DNA from: Marisa cornuarietis
Lineage: Eukaryota; Mollusca; Gastropoda; Architaenioglossa; Ampullariidae
Assembly (NCBI GenBank): GCA_004794655.1
Contig: SMMW01000617.1
Location: 17,636,501 to 17,700,500 of the forward strand
DNA: 64,000 bases
Direction of reading: 5' to 3'
Shown here: one piece after another, positions 1 through 12,800 of the stretch
Numbering within the stretch: the stretch's first letter is position 1
Layout: each line of letters starts with the position of its first letter
The notes under the pieces: model-generated
The model's input: the letters and a program-made list of their open reading frames with translations, nothing else
What the model was told of the DNA's origin: nothing
The model's database searches: none
Program-made: the position numbers and the translations under genes

Positions 1-171
1 TTCTATTAAAGCTTTGTCCGCGTCACGAGACTTTTTACGACATCGGCGACCAACTGGTTCCAAGTCATTGTAACATTTGTCAAAGACACTATCAACAATT
101 TCTATAGCCTTGCTAACTGGTACATTTCGTACCATGAGTACAGACTGTAGAGCCTTTGATTTCACACAGTT
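1..171 (-). CDS. ATP23: ATP23 exon 6, partial
   Basis: The acceptor TTGTTGCAG is followed by 57 open codons to the window edge. It reads NCVKSKALQSVLMVRNV, then a stretch ending CYNDLEPVGRR, which matches the C-terminal region of the family. No stop is reached. The tail after VGRR is Lys/Arg/Asp-rich and looks different from the vertebrate end. Confidence 0.88.
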
Positions 172-3100
172 CTGCAACAAATATGTAAAGAATTAAAGCT
201 ATTTATATAAATCTGTACCTCAGAAATGTATCTCTCAGAGCAGTTAACAAGAAGGGGAAGTAAATAAAGAAACTAAAAATTTAATGTACTAGCAGTGAAC
301 CAAGAGAGCTTTTGTTGTCCCCTTTTCCACATATGTAGAGACACAAAAACCTCACATAAAGCAATGAGGAAGATGATGAATATCAGCAGCACAATAAATA
401 AGAAAAAAATGGTGATTAAAAATTAATATTGATTATAGTTAATGAAATTACTTACCAAAAAACAAACAAACAAAAAAAGCCCATGAATTTTAAGTGTAGC
501 AACTTTATAACAAGTTTTGTAAAGAAACTTTATGTGTCTTGTTGATAAGAAATGGAAGTAGCTTACAGCATGACGCTGTTTAATATTGATAGGTGATGCA
601 TCTCCAGAAGCTACAGCTGCCAGAAAGGAACAGTGCATAAGGTTTGCAGCACGGATCTGTGGAAAGATCTCATCTCAATTAGAAGAAAGCATTTTTACAT
701 TTTATTTGAAAACAAAACATTCCACAATAACATACATATTGCTTTTAAATTTTCTTCCTGTTTAGGGTATGGACTCGGAATAATCATGAAAAAAGCCAAC
801 TGCATTTCTTTAAATAGGTGAATGTACCACATTGTCAAGGTACATTAAATGGTGCAGATCTGACATTCCACAATAACAACAAAAGTGACAGTTATGAGCA
901 TTTGATAAAATACCGATTCTAATCACATGCATATGAAGCAGATGACGATGATGATGATGTCAATTTATATTGGGCAGGTATCCATTCAAAAGAATGCTCA
1001 TTGCGCAGCAAAAAAAAACAGGAGAAGAAAAAAATAAAACAACAGGCAAATAAAAAAAAATAATAAAGACAGAAATGGTGCTAGGCTGTTTAAGTCTTCT
1101 GCAAATGGTCTGAGTGAAGAAGTTTCTTTCTCAAGGTTTTTTTTTATAGTTTGTTTGATGTAGACAGACTGGGAAGGAGTGGGGGTGGGTGGGAATAGGT
1201 GTTTTATGTGGCGCCAGCAACTAAGACTAGATCATAGCAAGGCAGCCACCCCTGTAAGCAGATGCCACATGCAGAGAAAGAACAGCGTGCCTGAGATAGG
1301 TCAGCCAACCTTTACTGTATTGGTGACAGGCGCTAACTGTTGCACCACTGGACCGCCCTGTCAGACTGGGAAGATTACACAGCTGTAGCTATGCAATTTT
1401 TTTTTGGTGGGGGTCATGAACATGAGCTAAGCTTTATTTTCATTGTATGATGCTCTTCTGTAACAAATCAAACCAAGCAAGAATGTGTTACATGTGGCAT
1501 ACCTCGGTACATGCAAGATGTCTCAAGTCTTTGAAGTCCACCTTGGCTCGACATGAGTCGAAGGCATGAACAAACTCATGAGCCAACACATTGCAACATG
1601 TGCTTCGCTTAGTTACGTTGTTCTGGCAAACCACCACCTGTTTTTTTTTTTTTTTTAAAAAGCGAATAATTGTAAACTGTTGGTTTAAGAAGTTATGGCA
1701 TTTGGCAAGCATTCAGCTTTAGGTCTATCTGACTAGAGCATAAAAAAATAAGATCTTGATAAATAATACTGTAAATAGGCCTAACTAGTGTTTTGGGTAC
1801 CTTGTAAATCACCAGATGTTTATCCACCAAAAGCATTTAACTTTTGTTTTGTATACAAAATAAGTACATAATTAAATGTAATAAAAGATAAATGCCCAAT
1901 AGCCTAGTGACCATAGGGAAAGTGAACTGGAAGTGGTTCACAGTATCATAGGCATAGCATGGAGAATGCTGGGGGCAGTTCTTGCCCTTTATTACCCTTT
2001 ACCATTCCTGATAGGTATGGGAGTTTCCAGTAAGAAAAGTATCTTTGAAGTGGACTTTCTATGAAATTAAAGCTAGGGAAAATTGGTATTAAAGTAAAAG
2101 CAAAATGTATAACTATAGAATTAATAGACAAGTTTTACTCTAATAGTAAAATGAACATTTCTTCAATTACCTGATTAGTAGTTGGATCAAAACCTCCATT
2201 CACTTTTTCAAGGCAACTTTCACACGAAATGTGACGTCGCAAATTCACAGCACTGGGGAATGAAAAAAATGGTAAATAAAATAAAACACAGATTTTCTTC
2301 TATGGTAAATACATTGACCTTTAAAGAGAAAGTAGCATAAATAAAAGGGAGCCGTTTAATTTTGTACAGAAAAACAACTTGGAAAGTGTAGTGATATTTC
2401 CAGGCAACTAAAACATGGGCTGTTCAGACAATTTTGTAGCGCAATATATATATATATATATATTGTATGTTACCAGCATATCAATAAGGTGGTTAAGTTT
2501 ATCATTCCCAGCTTAATAAACTAACCAATTAAAAAAAAATTGCTGGTAAACTGACTCATCATTCAAACCAAAGACACTTTCAATCGTATTATTACAGCAC
2601 AATTACAAATGAGAACTAAAATGAAGAAAATCAATAACAGTTCTTACCAGCCATGACTTTTTAAAGCTCTGACTAAAAGTTTGACCATTGGATCTGAAAA
2701 CATACAAAGCGTACACTACTATGATAGTAAATCAGTAATAAAGTGTGATCCCCTCCCAGTAATTTTATATGTAAGAGAATGCTGAAATAGCGAAATTAAC
2801 TTTGCTATGAGTATGTAACACTAACAACAAAACTATTAAAAATTAGAAAATCTAAAAAAACGTGTTATTTCATGGTTTTTTTTCTCTAATGCTACCTTAT
2901 TAACAGTCTAATACAGTATCCTAACTTGACCAGAATTTTGAGCAATGCCACTGATAGGAGTACTCCATGCATAATCAACACGTTATTTTATTTTCTTGAA
3001 CGTTTTTCAGATAAGTCGACTGAACAAATTTTTTAACGCTATAACTGTTTGTAAATGCAACTAATGAAATATTTGAAATATACAACAGCATCTCACGGTT

Positions 3101-3316
3101 GTTTATACACCAAGTGACATTGGCTTCGCATTGAAAGTTATCAGCGCCCGGTCTCCTCCAAAGAGAAGCCCAGAAAGACTGAACTTCTTTGGAATCACTC
3201 CTTTCTGGGTAGAAGTAATAGCCATAATCTTCTTTTTCTGTCTTTTGAAACTTGTTCGGAGATTCTAAAGATTCGTCCTTTTCGTCTGCTCGACCATGCG
3301 ATGGCTTGGACGCCAT
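1..3316 (-). CDS. ATP23: ATP23 metalloprotease gene, six exons, 3' end off window
   Basis: This gene encodes the ATP23 homologue (peptidase family M76; older names XRCC6BP1 and KUB3). In yeast the family processes mitochondrial Atp6 and helps assemble the ATP synthase Fo sector in the intermembrane space. I joined six exons by GT-AG borders and matching phase: 3097-3316, 2648-2693, 2171-2252, 1503-1637, 567-656 and 1-171. They give at least 248 codons, against roughly 246 in human ATP23. The zinc site HEFVHAFD lies at residues 136-143 with H136, E137 and H140 as ligands and catalytic residue. Family signatures CQNN, CRAKVD and HLACTE surround it, and the Cys-rich segment before it is conserved. 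The start is the ATG at 3314-3316. The frame is still open at base 1, so the stop lies to the left. The recognition is from family knowledge; the exon joins are read from the sequence. Confidence 0.93.
567..656 (-). CDS. ATP23: ATP23 exon 5
   Basis: The acceptor TTTCCACAG and donor GCT|GTAAGC enclose 30 codons. The segment starts IRAANLMHCSF and ends NIKQRHA, the conserved stretch downstream of the zinc site. Phase is 0 at both ends. Confidence 0.9.
1184..1371 (-). mobile_element. tRNA-derived SINE copy in ATP23 intron 5
   Basis: The reverse complement starts GGCGGTCCAGTGGTGCAACA, an A-box-like tRNA head. It continues to a domain ending TCTTAGTTGCTGGCGCCA. The same layout is found in the forward copy at 5271-5467, and the two align over most of their length. 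The B box of this copy is degenerate. Confidence 0.6.
1503..1637 (-). CDS. ATP23: ATP23 exon 4 (HEXXH zinc site)
   Basis: These 45 codons carry the catalytic motif HEFVHAFD together with CQNN, CRAKVD and HLACTE. The donor is GAG|GTATGC. The acceptor is odd: CAG is preceded on the sense strand by a run of about 16 adenines instead of pyrimidines. Confidence 0.93.
2171..2252 (-). CDS. ATP23: ATP23 exon 3 (Cys-rich segment)
   Basis: The acceptor is TTCCCCAG and the donor CAG|GTAATT. The exon encodes CAVNLRRHISCESC, then VNGGFDPTTNQ. The paired cysteines and the GGFD motif are typical of ATP23 proteins just before the protease core. Confidence 0.92.
2445..2464. repeat. (TA)n microsatellite
   Basis: A short run of perfect TA units lies in ATP23 intron 3. 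Confidence 0.9.
2648..2693 (-). CDS. ATP23: ATP23 exon 2
   Basis: This 46-nt exon is too short for ORF detection. It has acceptor TTTTCAG and donor G|GTAAGA and encodes PMVKLLVRALKSHG, matching the family segment that precedes the conserved cysteine. Phase 1 in and phase 2 out agree with both neighbours. Confidence 0.9.
3097..3316 (-). CDS. ATP23: ATP23 exon 1 (start codon)
   Basis: The exon begins with the ATG in AAAATGGCG and encodes 73 codons plus one base. The first half is polar and poorly conserved. The end (WCINN) joins to exon 2 through the donor CC|GTGAGA, making a His codon across the junction. The open frame continues to 2975 beyond the donor, but the homology stops at the splice site. 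Confidence 0.88.
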
Positions 3317-5270
3317 TTTAAGAGTAAGAGAGGAGAGAACTCTTTAACACTTTACGACTTAGTACTTCCCCTTAGCTCATTCGATGCCCGCGACCGATAT
3401 TGAAAAAAACAAAGATGCTGTGAAATATAGTCTGACAGTTCTGTGGCCACTGCTAAAGTGGACACATTATTCTTCATGTATCTGAGTCTAAATTGTGAAT
3501 GTGACGTTTTGTCGAGTGGCTGGTTTGTTACAAGGTCTTCCCCCCCAGACTAAATCATAGAAGTCTGTAGTCTATCCACTATGGTGATTTCCGCGAGACA
3601 GTAGCGGCTTCGAGACGCGATGAGACCTCAGCCCCAGATATCGTCTTGGGACACTCTCTGTATATGATACCTGTTCGCAGGTGTTGGTGCCGGGGGAGGG
3701 GGGTATCCGGGTACTCCGCCTGTTTCCTTCCCCTCCCTTTCCCCCCATAGTGCGAAATCGGCGCAAGGTGGAAGCACTTTCCCACTAAATACACCAACCA
3801 ACCCAACCACCAATTCTCTGAACGTTAGTCGGATTATTCGTGACGGATCTTTACACGTGTAAACAACGCAATATTAAATAAAACTGTACTTATTACTTTT
3901 CAGAAGAGTCGGATGGGGCTATGGGATTACAAATTTAATTAGACGAGAGATCCAATTTAAGGTCTCAAGACCCAGGGCGAAAAAAAGAGTATAAATCAAC
4001 GTTATTCACACAGTCTGATAATCATATATAGTTGCTTCGTATTCCCCCGATAATACTTCTACCCACGTAAATTAAACATAAGTTTATTATTTTACTTTTA
4101 TTCTTTCTTTTTGGGTCGAAAACAAGAAGACAATTAATTGCTACTTGTGACTATAGTTGAACATGTCTGGAGATTCTGTGACTGTAAAGGTTTAATAGTG
4201 GCCGCGGGTGCATTTTTTTCTAATGACTGTGTAAAGGTAAGTGCGAGATATTATTTTCCAAATTCTCTGGAAATCACCTTTTTCAATTTGCGAGATACTC
4301 CTCCCAACTTCGGCATACACAGAAATACCTCAGAAAAACATACCGGGATTATACATGGGTGTGTTTACGTTGAGAGAGCTGCAGGGACCATGTGTTAATT
4401 AAGCTATCTGTGTACAAATATCATGTCACTAGTTTGCGCTCTTTCTGTGCATTGTGCGGGTGATGTTTGTCATTTTTTTTCTTTTTGAGAATGAAACAGA
4501 GTTATTCACTCAATAGTTTCCTTCACTGAGCTTCATACAGTCATTTAAAAATAGTTCTGCACCCCACTATAGTCAAACGAAACCAGGCAAGCTAGGAGGA
4601 TGATACCAGTTAGGGTAGAATGCGTTGATTTCTAGTTACTGAAACTTTAAAACTGTAAATTGCAATGTACCCTAGTGTGTAATTTATAAAAGTTAAAAAT
4701 ATTGAAATTAGCAGCTTGATATATATGTTTTTCGTATGCTAGAGTCATTGATGTTTGCATGAAGCGGTATTTTTATTTCACACCTCCAGAAATTTTGAAG
4801 GGGGTATAGTAGCAACAACAACAACAAAATACTGTTAATCACTCTCTTTCCTGAAAGAATTCAGTCATATGTATAAGATTCTGCTTCGTGACATTAAAGT
4901 TGACTGTATCTCTCCGATCACTTCGTCTGCAGATCACAGTATGAACTTTTTTGTAAAATATAAAGTGTTTTGTAGGAAATAACCAATTATTATTTTGCTT
5001 GATAACGTTATAATATGAGTAAATAATATTATGGCAAAGTTTTAGTTAATGATTTGATCCCTAAAATCTAACTGAGGTCCTTGCATTTGTTTTACCAAAG
5101 AGGGGTAGAAAGCCTCAGGAACTGACCATAAAAATTCAGTAATTGTGGTCTTAAGAAGTGTACACTTTATTCATCTTTGATATGAGGACGATAGCTCTTA
5201 CACAGAACGCTTGCTGAGTGTGAGGAGCTTGTAAATCAGTGTAAGTTATAAGTCATTTCTTAAACTGGAA
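3317..5270. other. Upstream region of ATP23, no gene seen
   Basis: This is the 5' side of ATP23 and must contain its promoter. I see no clear TATA element close to the start codon. A CpG-containing block at about 3560-3800 includes a C/G-rich stretch at 3690-3750. No ORF here has coding character or plausible splice sites. Confidence 0.5.
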
Positions 5271-5467
5271 GTGCGGTCCTGTGGCGCAACGGTTGCTGCC
5301 TGTTGCCAAAACAGAGAAGACTAACTGTTCTGGGTTTAAATTCCGCCCTTACCACGCTGTTCTTTAGTTGCATGTGGCAGGGGTTTTGTTTACAGGGCTG
5401 ACTGCTTTGCGGTGATTTAGCCTTAGTTGCTGGGTCGGCGTAAAAAACCAATTTCTTCCCTATCTCC
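5271..5467 (+). mobile_element. tRNA-derived SINE, near-complete copy
   Basis: The head has an A-box match TGGCGCAACGG near 5281 and a B-box-like GGGTTTAAATTCC near 5332, spaced as in a tRNA gene. The body ends with TTAGTTGCTGGGTCGGCG and a short AAAAAACCAATTTCTTCC tail. A second copy lies at 1184-1371 on the other strand and a body fragment at 40981-41035. I do not assign a named family. Confidence 0.7.
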
Positions 5468-6147
5468 AATTTTTTTGAATAGGAAAGTTGAGAGATCGTG
5501 AATTAAAAATTAAGGACAATTTTATTTGTTTTATTTATACAGTATATTTTATTTCTATAATTTGTATTTTATAAAGTTTTGATAAATTTTAACTGTTTTG
5601 TTAATGAATTTCTAGAGAAGCAAAATAAGAAGAATGTATTTCCTATTTCTAAAAGTAGTATACCGCTTTTTTTTGCCGGGTGTGAAAGAGATTGAGAAAG
5701 AGAGGAAATGACAAAAAAAAGAATAAAATTCTTTATTTACACACACGGGTAACAAACGTACACAAAAAATGAAACTTTTTTCTAAATAATTTTAATTTTT
5801 AGAACTTTTCATCGTTTTTCATTAAATAATGGCCCATTGCACATATTTCTACATTACAAAATGTACCTCGGAGAAAACGATAGTTACAAACAGCGTCTAT
5901 AATGTTCTCTTAAGAGTTAGACGCGAATAACCTTAAACACACACACTCACAACTTTCTCACCAATATGAGTAACCTCAACATAGACCAGATGATTAATGG
6001 CATTATCTCAACGCATTAGCTTCTTCAACAAAATAGCCTTTTGCGCTCACCAACTTTCACTTCTACACATCAGTTTCCCGAACCCTGCCTCTAAAAAGAA
6101 ATAATAAGTAAAAATATTAAATGAGAAAACAACACTCACATCGCAAT

Positions 6148-6149
6148 GA

Positions 6150-6180
<31 letters not shown>
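6148..6180. repeat. (GAAA)n microsatellite
   Basis: About eight perfect GAAA units. They generate spurious Lys/Glu- or Ser/Phe-rich open frames on both strands. Confidence 0.9.
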
Positions 6181-7887
6181 CTCAATTTCCTTTTGGTGTT
6201 TGGGGAGCAAGATGTCAAAGGTGACAGTACTGACAATCTTTTCAGGGCCAGCTTTAATTTTGTTGGGGAGTGGGGGTTGCCGGTCTCCTTTTCTCCTCCA
6301 TCTCTCTCGCGCGCACGCGGTCTGTGTTTGTTTGTTTGTTTGTTTTTTTGAACCCTCTAATCTGCGCGCCTGCGGCCTCAGACAAAGGTGATCTAACACT
6401 TGATTCTCCACTTACATAGATAAATAAGTTCAGACAACATTAGACAAATGAGAACCAAAACACGCCGCACGTGCTGTACAATGTACTGCAGCAAATTATA
6501 ACTTCCGAACTTCATGAAAACATCAGAATGGGCTATTACACGCTCTTCGCTCTTTATAACTTTAGAGATGACTTAAAATAATAAATAAAATTCTGCAGTT
6601 TTCTCTAAAGCGATTAACTCACAACAAAAGAACAAATAAATGGTAAGTTCACGTGCGACATCACGTGCATCAGCTTTTAGAAGCAGCCAGCTGCCTTGTA
6701 AATTAATTAATTAGAAGCGGAGACGAAATACAGACATTTTTTTGTCAGATCTGTCGCTGATATCAAAAGTTGATCAACACAACGGTCACAAGGAAAAACA
6801 ATTGCTTTATTCGTTTCTTTTGATTTTATTTTGTAACGATCTAATTATTTTGAAAACGAATTGGGAGTATACATTCACATGAAGTGCAAAATAATTGAAT
6901 GTAGGAGACTATATACCCTAAACACACAGACGGTAGATTCTCATCAGGCTTTTTCTTCATCATAATTTTTAGCAGAGCACACAGTGATGTTTAAATCCCA
7001 TCAGACTAATTTGTAACAGTAATTAAATGGAAGTTAAATGACTTTAGTTAAAATTACTTTTTGACTTTTGCTTTTATTGTCCTTTGGAAACTAATATTCT
7101 GATTTTATGAAGATAACGCGTTTATGCATGTTTCGTTAGTCAAAAAAGTTTCTGTCTAAACAGATAAATATCATCTGAAGAAAGGAATCGTTCTTAAAAT
7201 TGGTGGGGGAGGAACAAAAGACTTTAAAATCCTTTACTTGTCTAAGGAAAATTAGTCTCCTAAGCATGCGATTGTTGCGAAAAGGTTTGGCACTATAAGG
7301 AAAACGTTAACAAGGCTAGACAGATCTGAATCAATTCATCTTGAAGTTGGCATGGCACCTAATATACCATGGATCAGATGAGTTCCAGTTCTTACAGACG
7401 TCACCGCTTTTTACCTGTCGTTATTGTCAATATTGTAATGAATATGGAAGTTTCCGGTTTGTCATGAATTCTCTTACAGAGAGAGATGTTACTATCCTAT
7501 TTCTCGCGAAAGACCTCAGCTGGCCCTTGAGCTTTAGTAACTGTCAGTTAAAGGCTGTGCTCGTGACTCCAGCCCTGGTGGTGCATCGCAGACAATTTCC
7601 AGGCGCTTAGAGATAAGTAGGTGGGTGCAGTCCGTATCTAGCGAAGCCTGTATACTTGTGTAAAGTTCAAACAGACTCCATGGCTACTAGATTCCTCAAC
7701 AACTGATTTCTGTGTTACAGACCCGAGAAACTGCTTTTTTTTTAAATAGGAAGAAACGATTGTGGAAGTGCTTACATAGGTCAACTATTTGCCCTCAAGG
7801 TATATAGCCACATTCTCCATCCACCCTTTTTCTCAAATACGCCGAAAAACATGCAGAATTTGGGGGGATCTTGTATTCATATATGCG

Positions 7888-7929
7888 TTCGCACGTACGC
7901 ACGCACGCACACACACACACACACACACA
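7888..7929. repeat. (ACGC)/(AC)n microsatellite
   Basis: A compound tract of ACGC units passes into perfect AC units. Confidence 0.85.
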
Positions 7930-9603
7930 TGAAAAAAACGTAACTGGAAATTGTGGTTGCAGGAGATTAGGCGTGTGGTTGGTGGATGATGATGTTATAA
8001 TGGATTTCAGAACTGGTGGTGCAGGTCAGAAGTAGTGCAAGTTTTTCCTTAGAGACCTTAGGCAAGTGGTTCGCTTCGTATTCGATATCCCCATGCCGAT
8101 GCCACAAGGCACAAGGCTATCACTGTCATGATGTGCTAACCTTAGGTCAAGTGCGCCAAGCTCAGCCACAAGTGCGCCAGTACACGCAATGGCAGCCATC
8201 ACAGGTGTCGTTAACACATTAGTTCTTGAGGGAGAATCAGTGTCAAAAGTTTTAAAGGTTCGATAAAGTAATGGTTTCATGACTCAGATCAATAAACATT
8301 CTCTGTACAACAGATTCCCTCGTAAACCCATCAATATGTAACTCGAAACTCACAAAATAAATATTCTGATGATACTTTAGCATTCCACACAGTTATAATC
8401 ATAACGACTAGATGTCGAGTGGTAGAGTAAATAAAAATAAGTAAAACCAATTCAAATGTACACAGCTTTAAAGCCAAGATACACGTTAACCCGAAGGTTG
8501 GGCAAGTATTAGCTTGTATACTTGTTCCACGCAAAAACGGTTTGTGAGGGCATGCTGTGTGTGGCATGGTCATTGAATACTGGTCTCGGAAAGGTTTTGG
8601 CGCCTTTCAAAAAGCCGTTCAGTCTTCTTGCACTTGTTAAAAAATATTCACTCAGTTCTTGTACAGGGACTGCGCAGAAGTAGTTAAGGACAGATTTGCT
8701 TTTAAGTTAAGATTATGAGCGGCTTATATACATATGTCTGGTAAATTCTTCCGAAGAAAAAAACATGTTTACAACTTTTTATGAAAGTCTGAATCTTGCT
8801 CAAGCTGTTTGTATAGCGACCTGTCATCAAGTCAAAGCCGTATAATATTGTCAGACATGCTTGACGAGAAGCCAGCCCAAGCTCGACCGGAGATGCTGTC
8901 ATCAATCGACGATAGTGACGTTTGTCCACAAAAAGAGAGGACACTAGTCTTTCCGACATAATACTTCTCTCTTGTCTGTTTCTGATGTGCATGATTCCTT
9001 TTCGCGTAAACGCAAGTTTGTTGAATCCTTACAATAGGGATCAAGGCTTCTTCGGGCTATAGTAGGATATTTTCCTGGTCACAAAGATAAAAACCAAAGA
9101 TAAAAACGTCTCAAACAGGAAGCAACGCACATGCATTCTGTTGACGGTCTTCGGTACGCCACGAACGAGAGGCTGCACAGAACCTCTGAATCACTTGAAT
9201 CGTCTTGAAGAATCACAGCTTCCTTACATACCCGGAAGGCTTCGCAGTGAGAATTGTTCCCACCTTCCGTACCCGCCATTTGTCTTAACTAGATCACGTG
9301 ATCGGTGGGTGGTGAAAGTCGGACGTTGATATGTTCTGACACCTTGGGGACTCACAGCTCCGGAAAATCGACGTAATTGTAAACTTGATGAAAAATAAAT
9401 GGACAAATTGAACAGAACACAGTAGAAGCAGGCAACATTACTCTTTTTGGTGGAAAAATTGTTTTTAAAAATTTTTCAGGTCTGTTTGGCGCTAGTGATA
9501 AATCCATCACTCTCGATTGACTTTGAAAGCAGTGGAATTCTCATGTGAGACAGTTTGGCACCCTTCGTAAGAAGACCCGGAGAGTGTCACTTCAGCACGA
9601 GAC

Positions 9604-9813
9604 TCAGATGAACACAGCGTCCATTGACCGTGACTTAGCGGGCACTTTCCGAAGAAGACTGTTTCGTTTGATCCTCCGCGGCGAGCGAGAGATTCCTGAC
9701 GCCTCTCTCTCGTCATCCTTGGGATCTCTGTTCTCTTTGAAAGAGTTCTGGCGACTTGACTGAGCTTCTGCAAACTTCTCCTTCGCTTCACGAAGATGGT
9801 TCAGCCACGCCAT
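9604..9813 (-). CDS. PLEKHG7: RhoGEF exon 17 (C-terminal, stop codon)
   Basis: The acceptor is CGTCACAG. It starts MAWLNHLREAKEKFAEAQ, the C-terminal helix of the PH domain, followed by a basic Ser/Arg-rich tail ending SRSMDAVFI and TGA. The upstream open frame to 9945 is intronic. The basic serine motifs RRIKRNS and KSRS could be phosphorylation sites; that is inference. Confidence 0.85.
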   Translation of the reverse strand: MAWLNHLREAKEKFAEAQSSRQNSFKENRDPKDDEREASGISRSPRRIKRNSLLRKVPAKSRSMDAVFI

Positions 9814-12800
9814 CTGTGACGACAGATAGCAGAAATAAAGGTGTTTAATTACACCAGTGATTCTGCATCTAAGTGAAAGACAAGCTAAATTTAGAAGATA
9901 CACTTGAACGGCCAACCTATGCTGGGCTGCAATGAGGTCGTTCACATCTCAACACATTTGAATGCACACATTTAATTAGGTGACCTGACCTTAAACACGC
10001 TTTTATAGAAGGTCATCTTAACAACGCCTAGGAGTAAAATTAGTTCTTCAAATAGATCCATTTGGGTACATAAATAATCACCTCAGTTGACATTAAGGTT
10101 ATATTAATGATATGCCACTTTAAAAAAATGTCTGTAATCTGTCATTTGTGTGAACGTATTTATGTTTAATTGCAATGAACAATATATTAAATATGTTTTG
10201 CTCGTAAATTATGTTTCATTTTGTAGTAATAAAAGATGGGGTACACACCATAAAAATTGTTTTCTCAGATAAAATGACTGAAAAGGTCAGTCAAGAAGAA
10301 AACAAAAGTGTAATATATTTATTGTTTGGAAGGGTTTTATGCTGTCTTTTCACCTGAAAAAGATATATTAAACATGTAAAAACGAAATTATAACAGTTAT
10401 ATATATATAAACAAACGAAAAATTTGACACGAATAAATCGGTTTATTAAAAAATATACATTGGGGAACCATACGAGCAATAATATGATCTAACAACAGTC
10501 CACGAAAACTGTTTGCGCTTGTTGTACCTTAGCGGGTTCTGAGATGGCCTGCAGGGTGAAGACCCCGATGACCTGCTGGAAGCGGCTGATATGCACGAGT
10601 ACCAGAACGTTTTTCAGGCCACTAGCTGCACAAAACACGAGCAAGTACATGCAGACAGATTAGCAGAAACACACGAAGTTGCTATGACAATTATCTCTTA
10701 GAAACAGTGGCATAAAGTATGAATGAGAGCAAATCATGGACAAAGGAATGCATGCTCGTAGACGAAAAAAGAGAATTTAGCGACATATCTGAACAGGCAC
10801 AGTGCCAGAGTGGTCTGTGTGATTGTTGTATGTACAAACTCCTTTTTGCTTGAAATGACAATAATTTTGATACTGCGTATGGTGATTAAGCAGATATATA
10901 ATTATAGATATTGAAAGAAGAAAATTAACATATCACAAATGTACTAAGCCAGGACAGACGTTTCTACTATTGCACTTGACTGACCGTGTCATCTAAAGAA
11001 ACCTTTCCCCTGTCTATATTTGGTCGACTTATCCCCCCAGGGGTCTGACGAAGGGAATATCTTCACCTGTTCCGCACCAACACTTACCCGAAGACTCTAA
11101 CAAAGTGAAAATCTTAACATTTTACATATCTACAACTGACTTATCCGAAGAATGCGACAAAGCGAAAATCTGGACATTTTCCGTGCCAACACTTGGCCTA
11201 TCCGAAGAGTGTAGCAAAGTGAAAATATTGACATTTTCCAAACATACACTTGACATTTCCCGAGCTTACTTACCCGACGCGTCAGGTGGTGCAATATCGT
11301 GGATAACAAAGCGGTCCATAGGTAGAGGTTGCCTGAACACTACATATGCCGCCCGATCAGTTATAGACCCAGATGGAGATTTGGCGCCTCCTTCACTTCC
11401 CCCCTGTTTCAGCTGGAAAACAGACAATTTTTTTTAAAGTGCATGGAAGTTTTAGAAAGCGAATACAACACATTTATAGAGCCCATTTATGAAAGAATAA
11501 AAGAAATAACATTTCGCTGAGTTCCCTGGTGAATTCGGTACGTAGCAAAGTGTCAATCATTACCAAAAGACTAGAATGAAGAAAAGTTCAACATGGATAA
11601 CAGCAATTCATATTTTGATACCTGATCTAGGAAGAAAGTCACAGGAAAGCTAACAAACTATACTGCTTTGATGCTTAGACTTTCTCGGGGAAGTCTCCTA
11701 GTGTTTGGTTTAATGCAAATGCATATGCCTTACCTTTCTTTGTGTTTTCTTGATCTTGGTAATCAAGAGCAGATCATCGAACAGAAACAGATGCACCTCA
11801 ATCGGTTTAGGAGATTCTGAAAGACGCAAAAGGGTAGTTTTATTACAGGATTTGTACAATAATCACACTAGTGGTATCCCAAAAGGCAAGTTGCAAATAA
11901 GTTAATTTACAAGTCGACACATTTTCAATTGTACCACCAGTGGTATCTAAATCAGTTACTCCAGTTAAGGTTTGATGACATTCACAACAGGGATTAACAA
12001 CAAAGTTTAATATGAGAGCCAGTCTGCGGGGTATTTCCAAGACAAATAAACTTTAAGCGTCTAAAGCATCTAGAACATATCTACATATTTACATACTATG
12101 AAAACTGAAATTCGGGCAGCTTGATATTGCACATAAATTCTTCCATCTTTCCCTCCATACTTGTAGCTACTGACGCATCATCTTAATGCTATAGAGCCGG
12201 GGTTAGAGGTCAGCTTACCTATGAGAGTAAGTGGACCTTCATGCAGCAACTGTCTTGTGGGACAAGTCAGAAGCCGCTCACAGGGCTGCTTGCTTAGCGA
12301 GGCCTTCAGACACTGAAAACATTAATTAGTGCAACCTTGGTAAGATAAACTCGAATTATGGTTCAAAATTGACTGAAACTGATCTAAGAGACAGTAATCA
12401 ATGCTAACAATAAAGCGTTACTATGAGGTTATTATTTGTACTCTTACAGAACATCAAACATTTTTTTTTATTAGAAACGTGTCTTTGGTAAGAAAGGACA
12501 AATAAAATGACACTCTAAAAAGTAATTTGAAAACATGATAAAGTCTTTAACATTCCTACTCTTTTTTGAATTATATAATGTTTATAAAATTTAGAATAAT
12601 TTCTACAAAACAATACCAAACCATGTAAGTAAAAATAGACAAGAAACAAGATAGAATCAGCACAACATTACTTAAAAGTTAAAAAATGAGTATAACAAAC
12701 AACAGGTAGTTCGAGGTGTGTTGTAGAGGAGGAGAAGGGAAAGATCAAGACTATGGCCTCAACTGACATCAGGGATGATGCTGCGTGGGTCAAGGTCGGT

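Larger units (their letters stand above)
5468..9603. other. Intergenic region between ATP23 and the RhoGEF gene
   Basis: No exon with supportable borders was found. The region holds a (GAAA)n tract at 6148-6180, a GTTT run near 6330, an (AC)n tract at 7888-7929 and AT-rich DNA. The stretch nearest 9603 should be 3' untranslated or flanking sequence of the RhoGEF, but I found no clear AATAAA on the minus strand. Confidence 0.5.
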
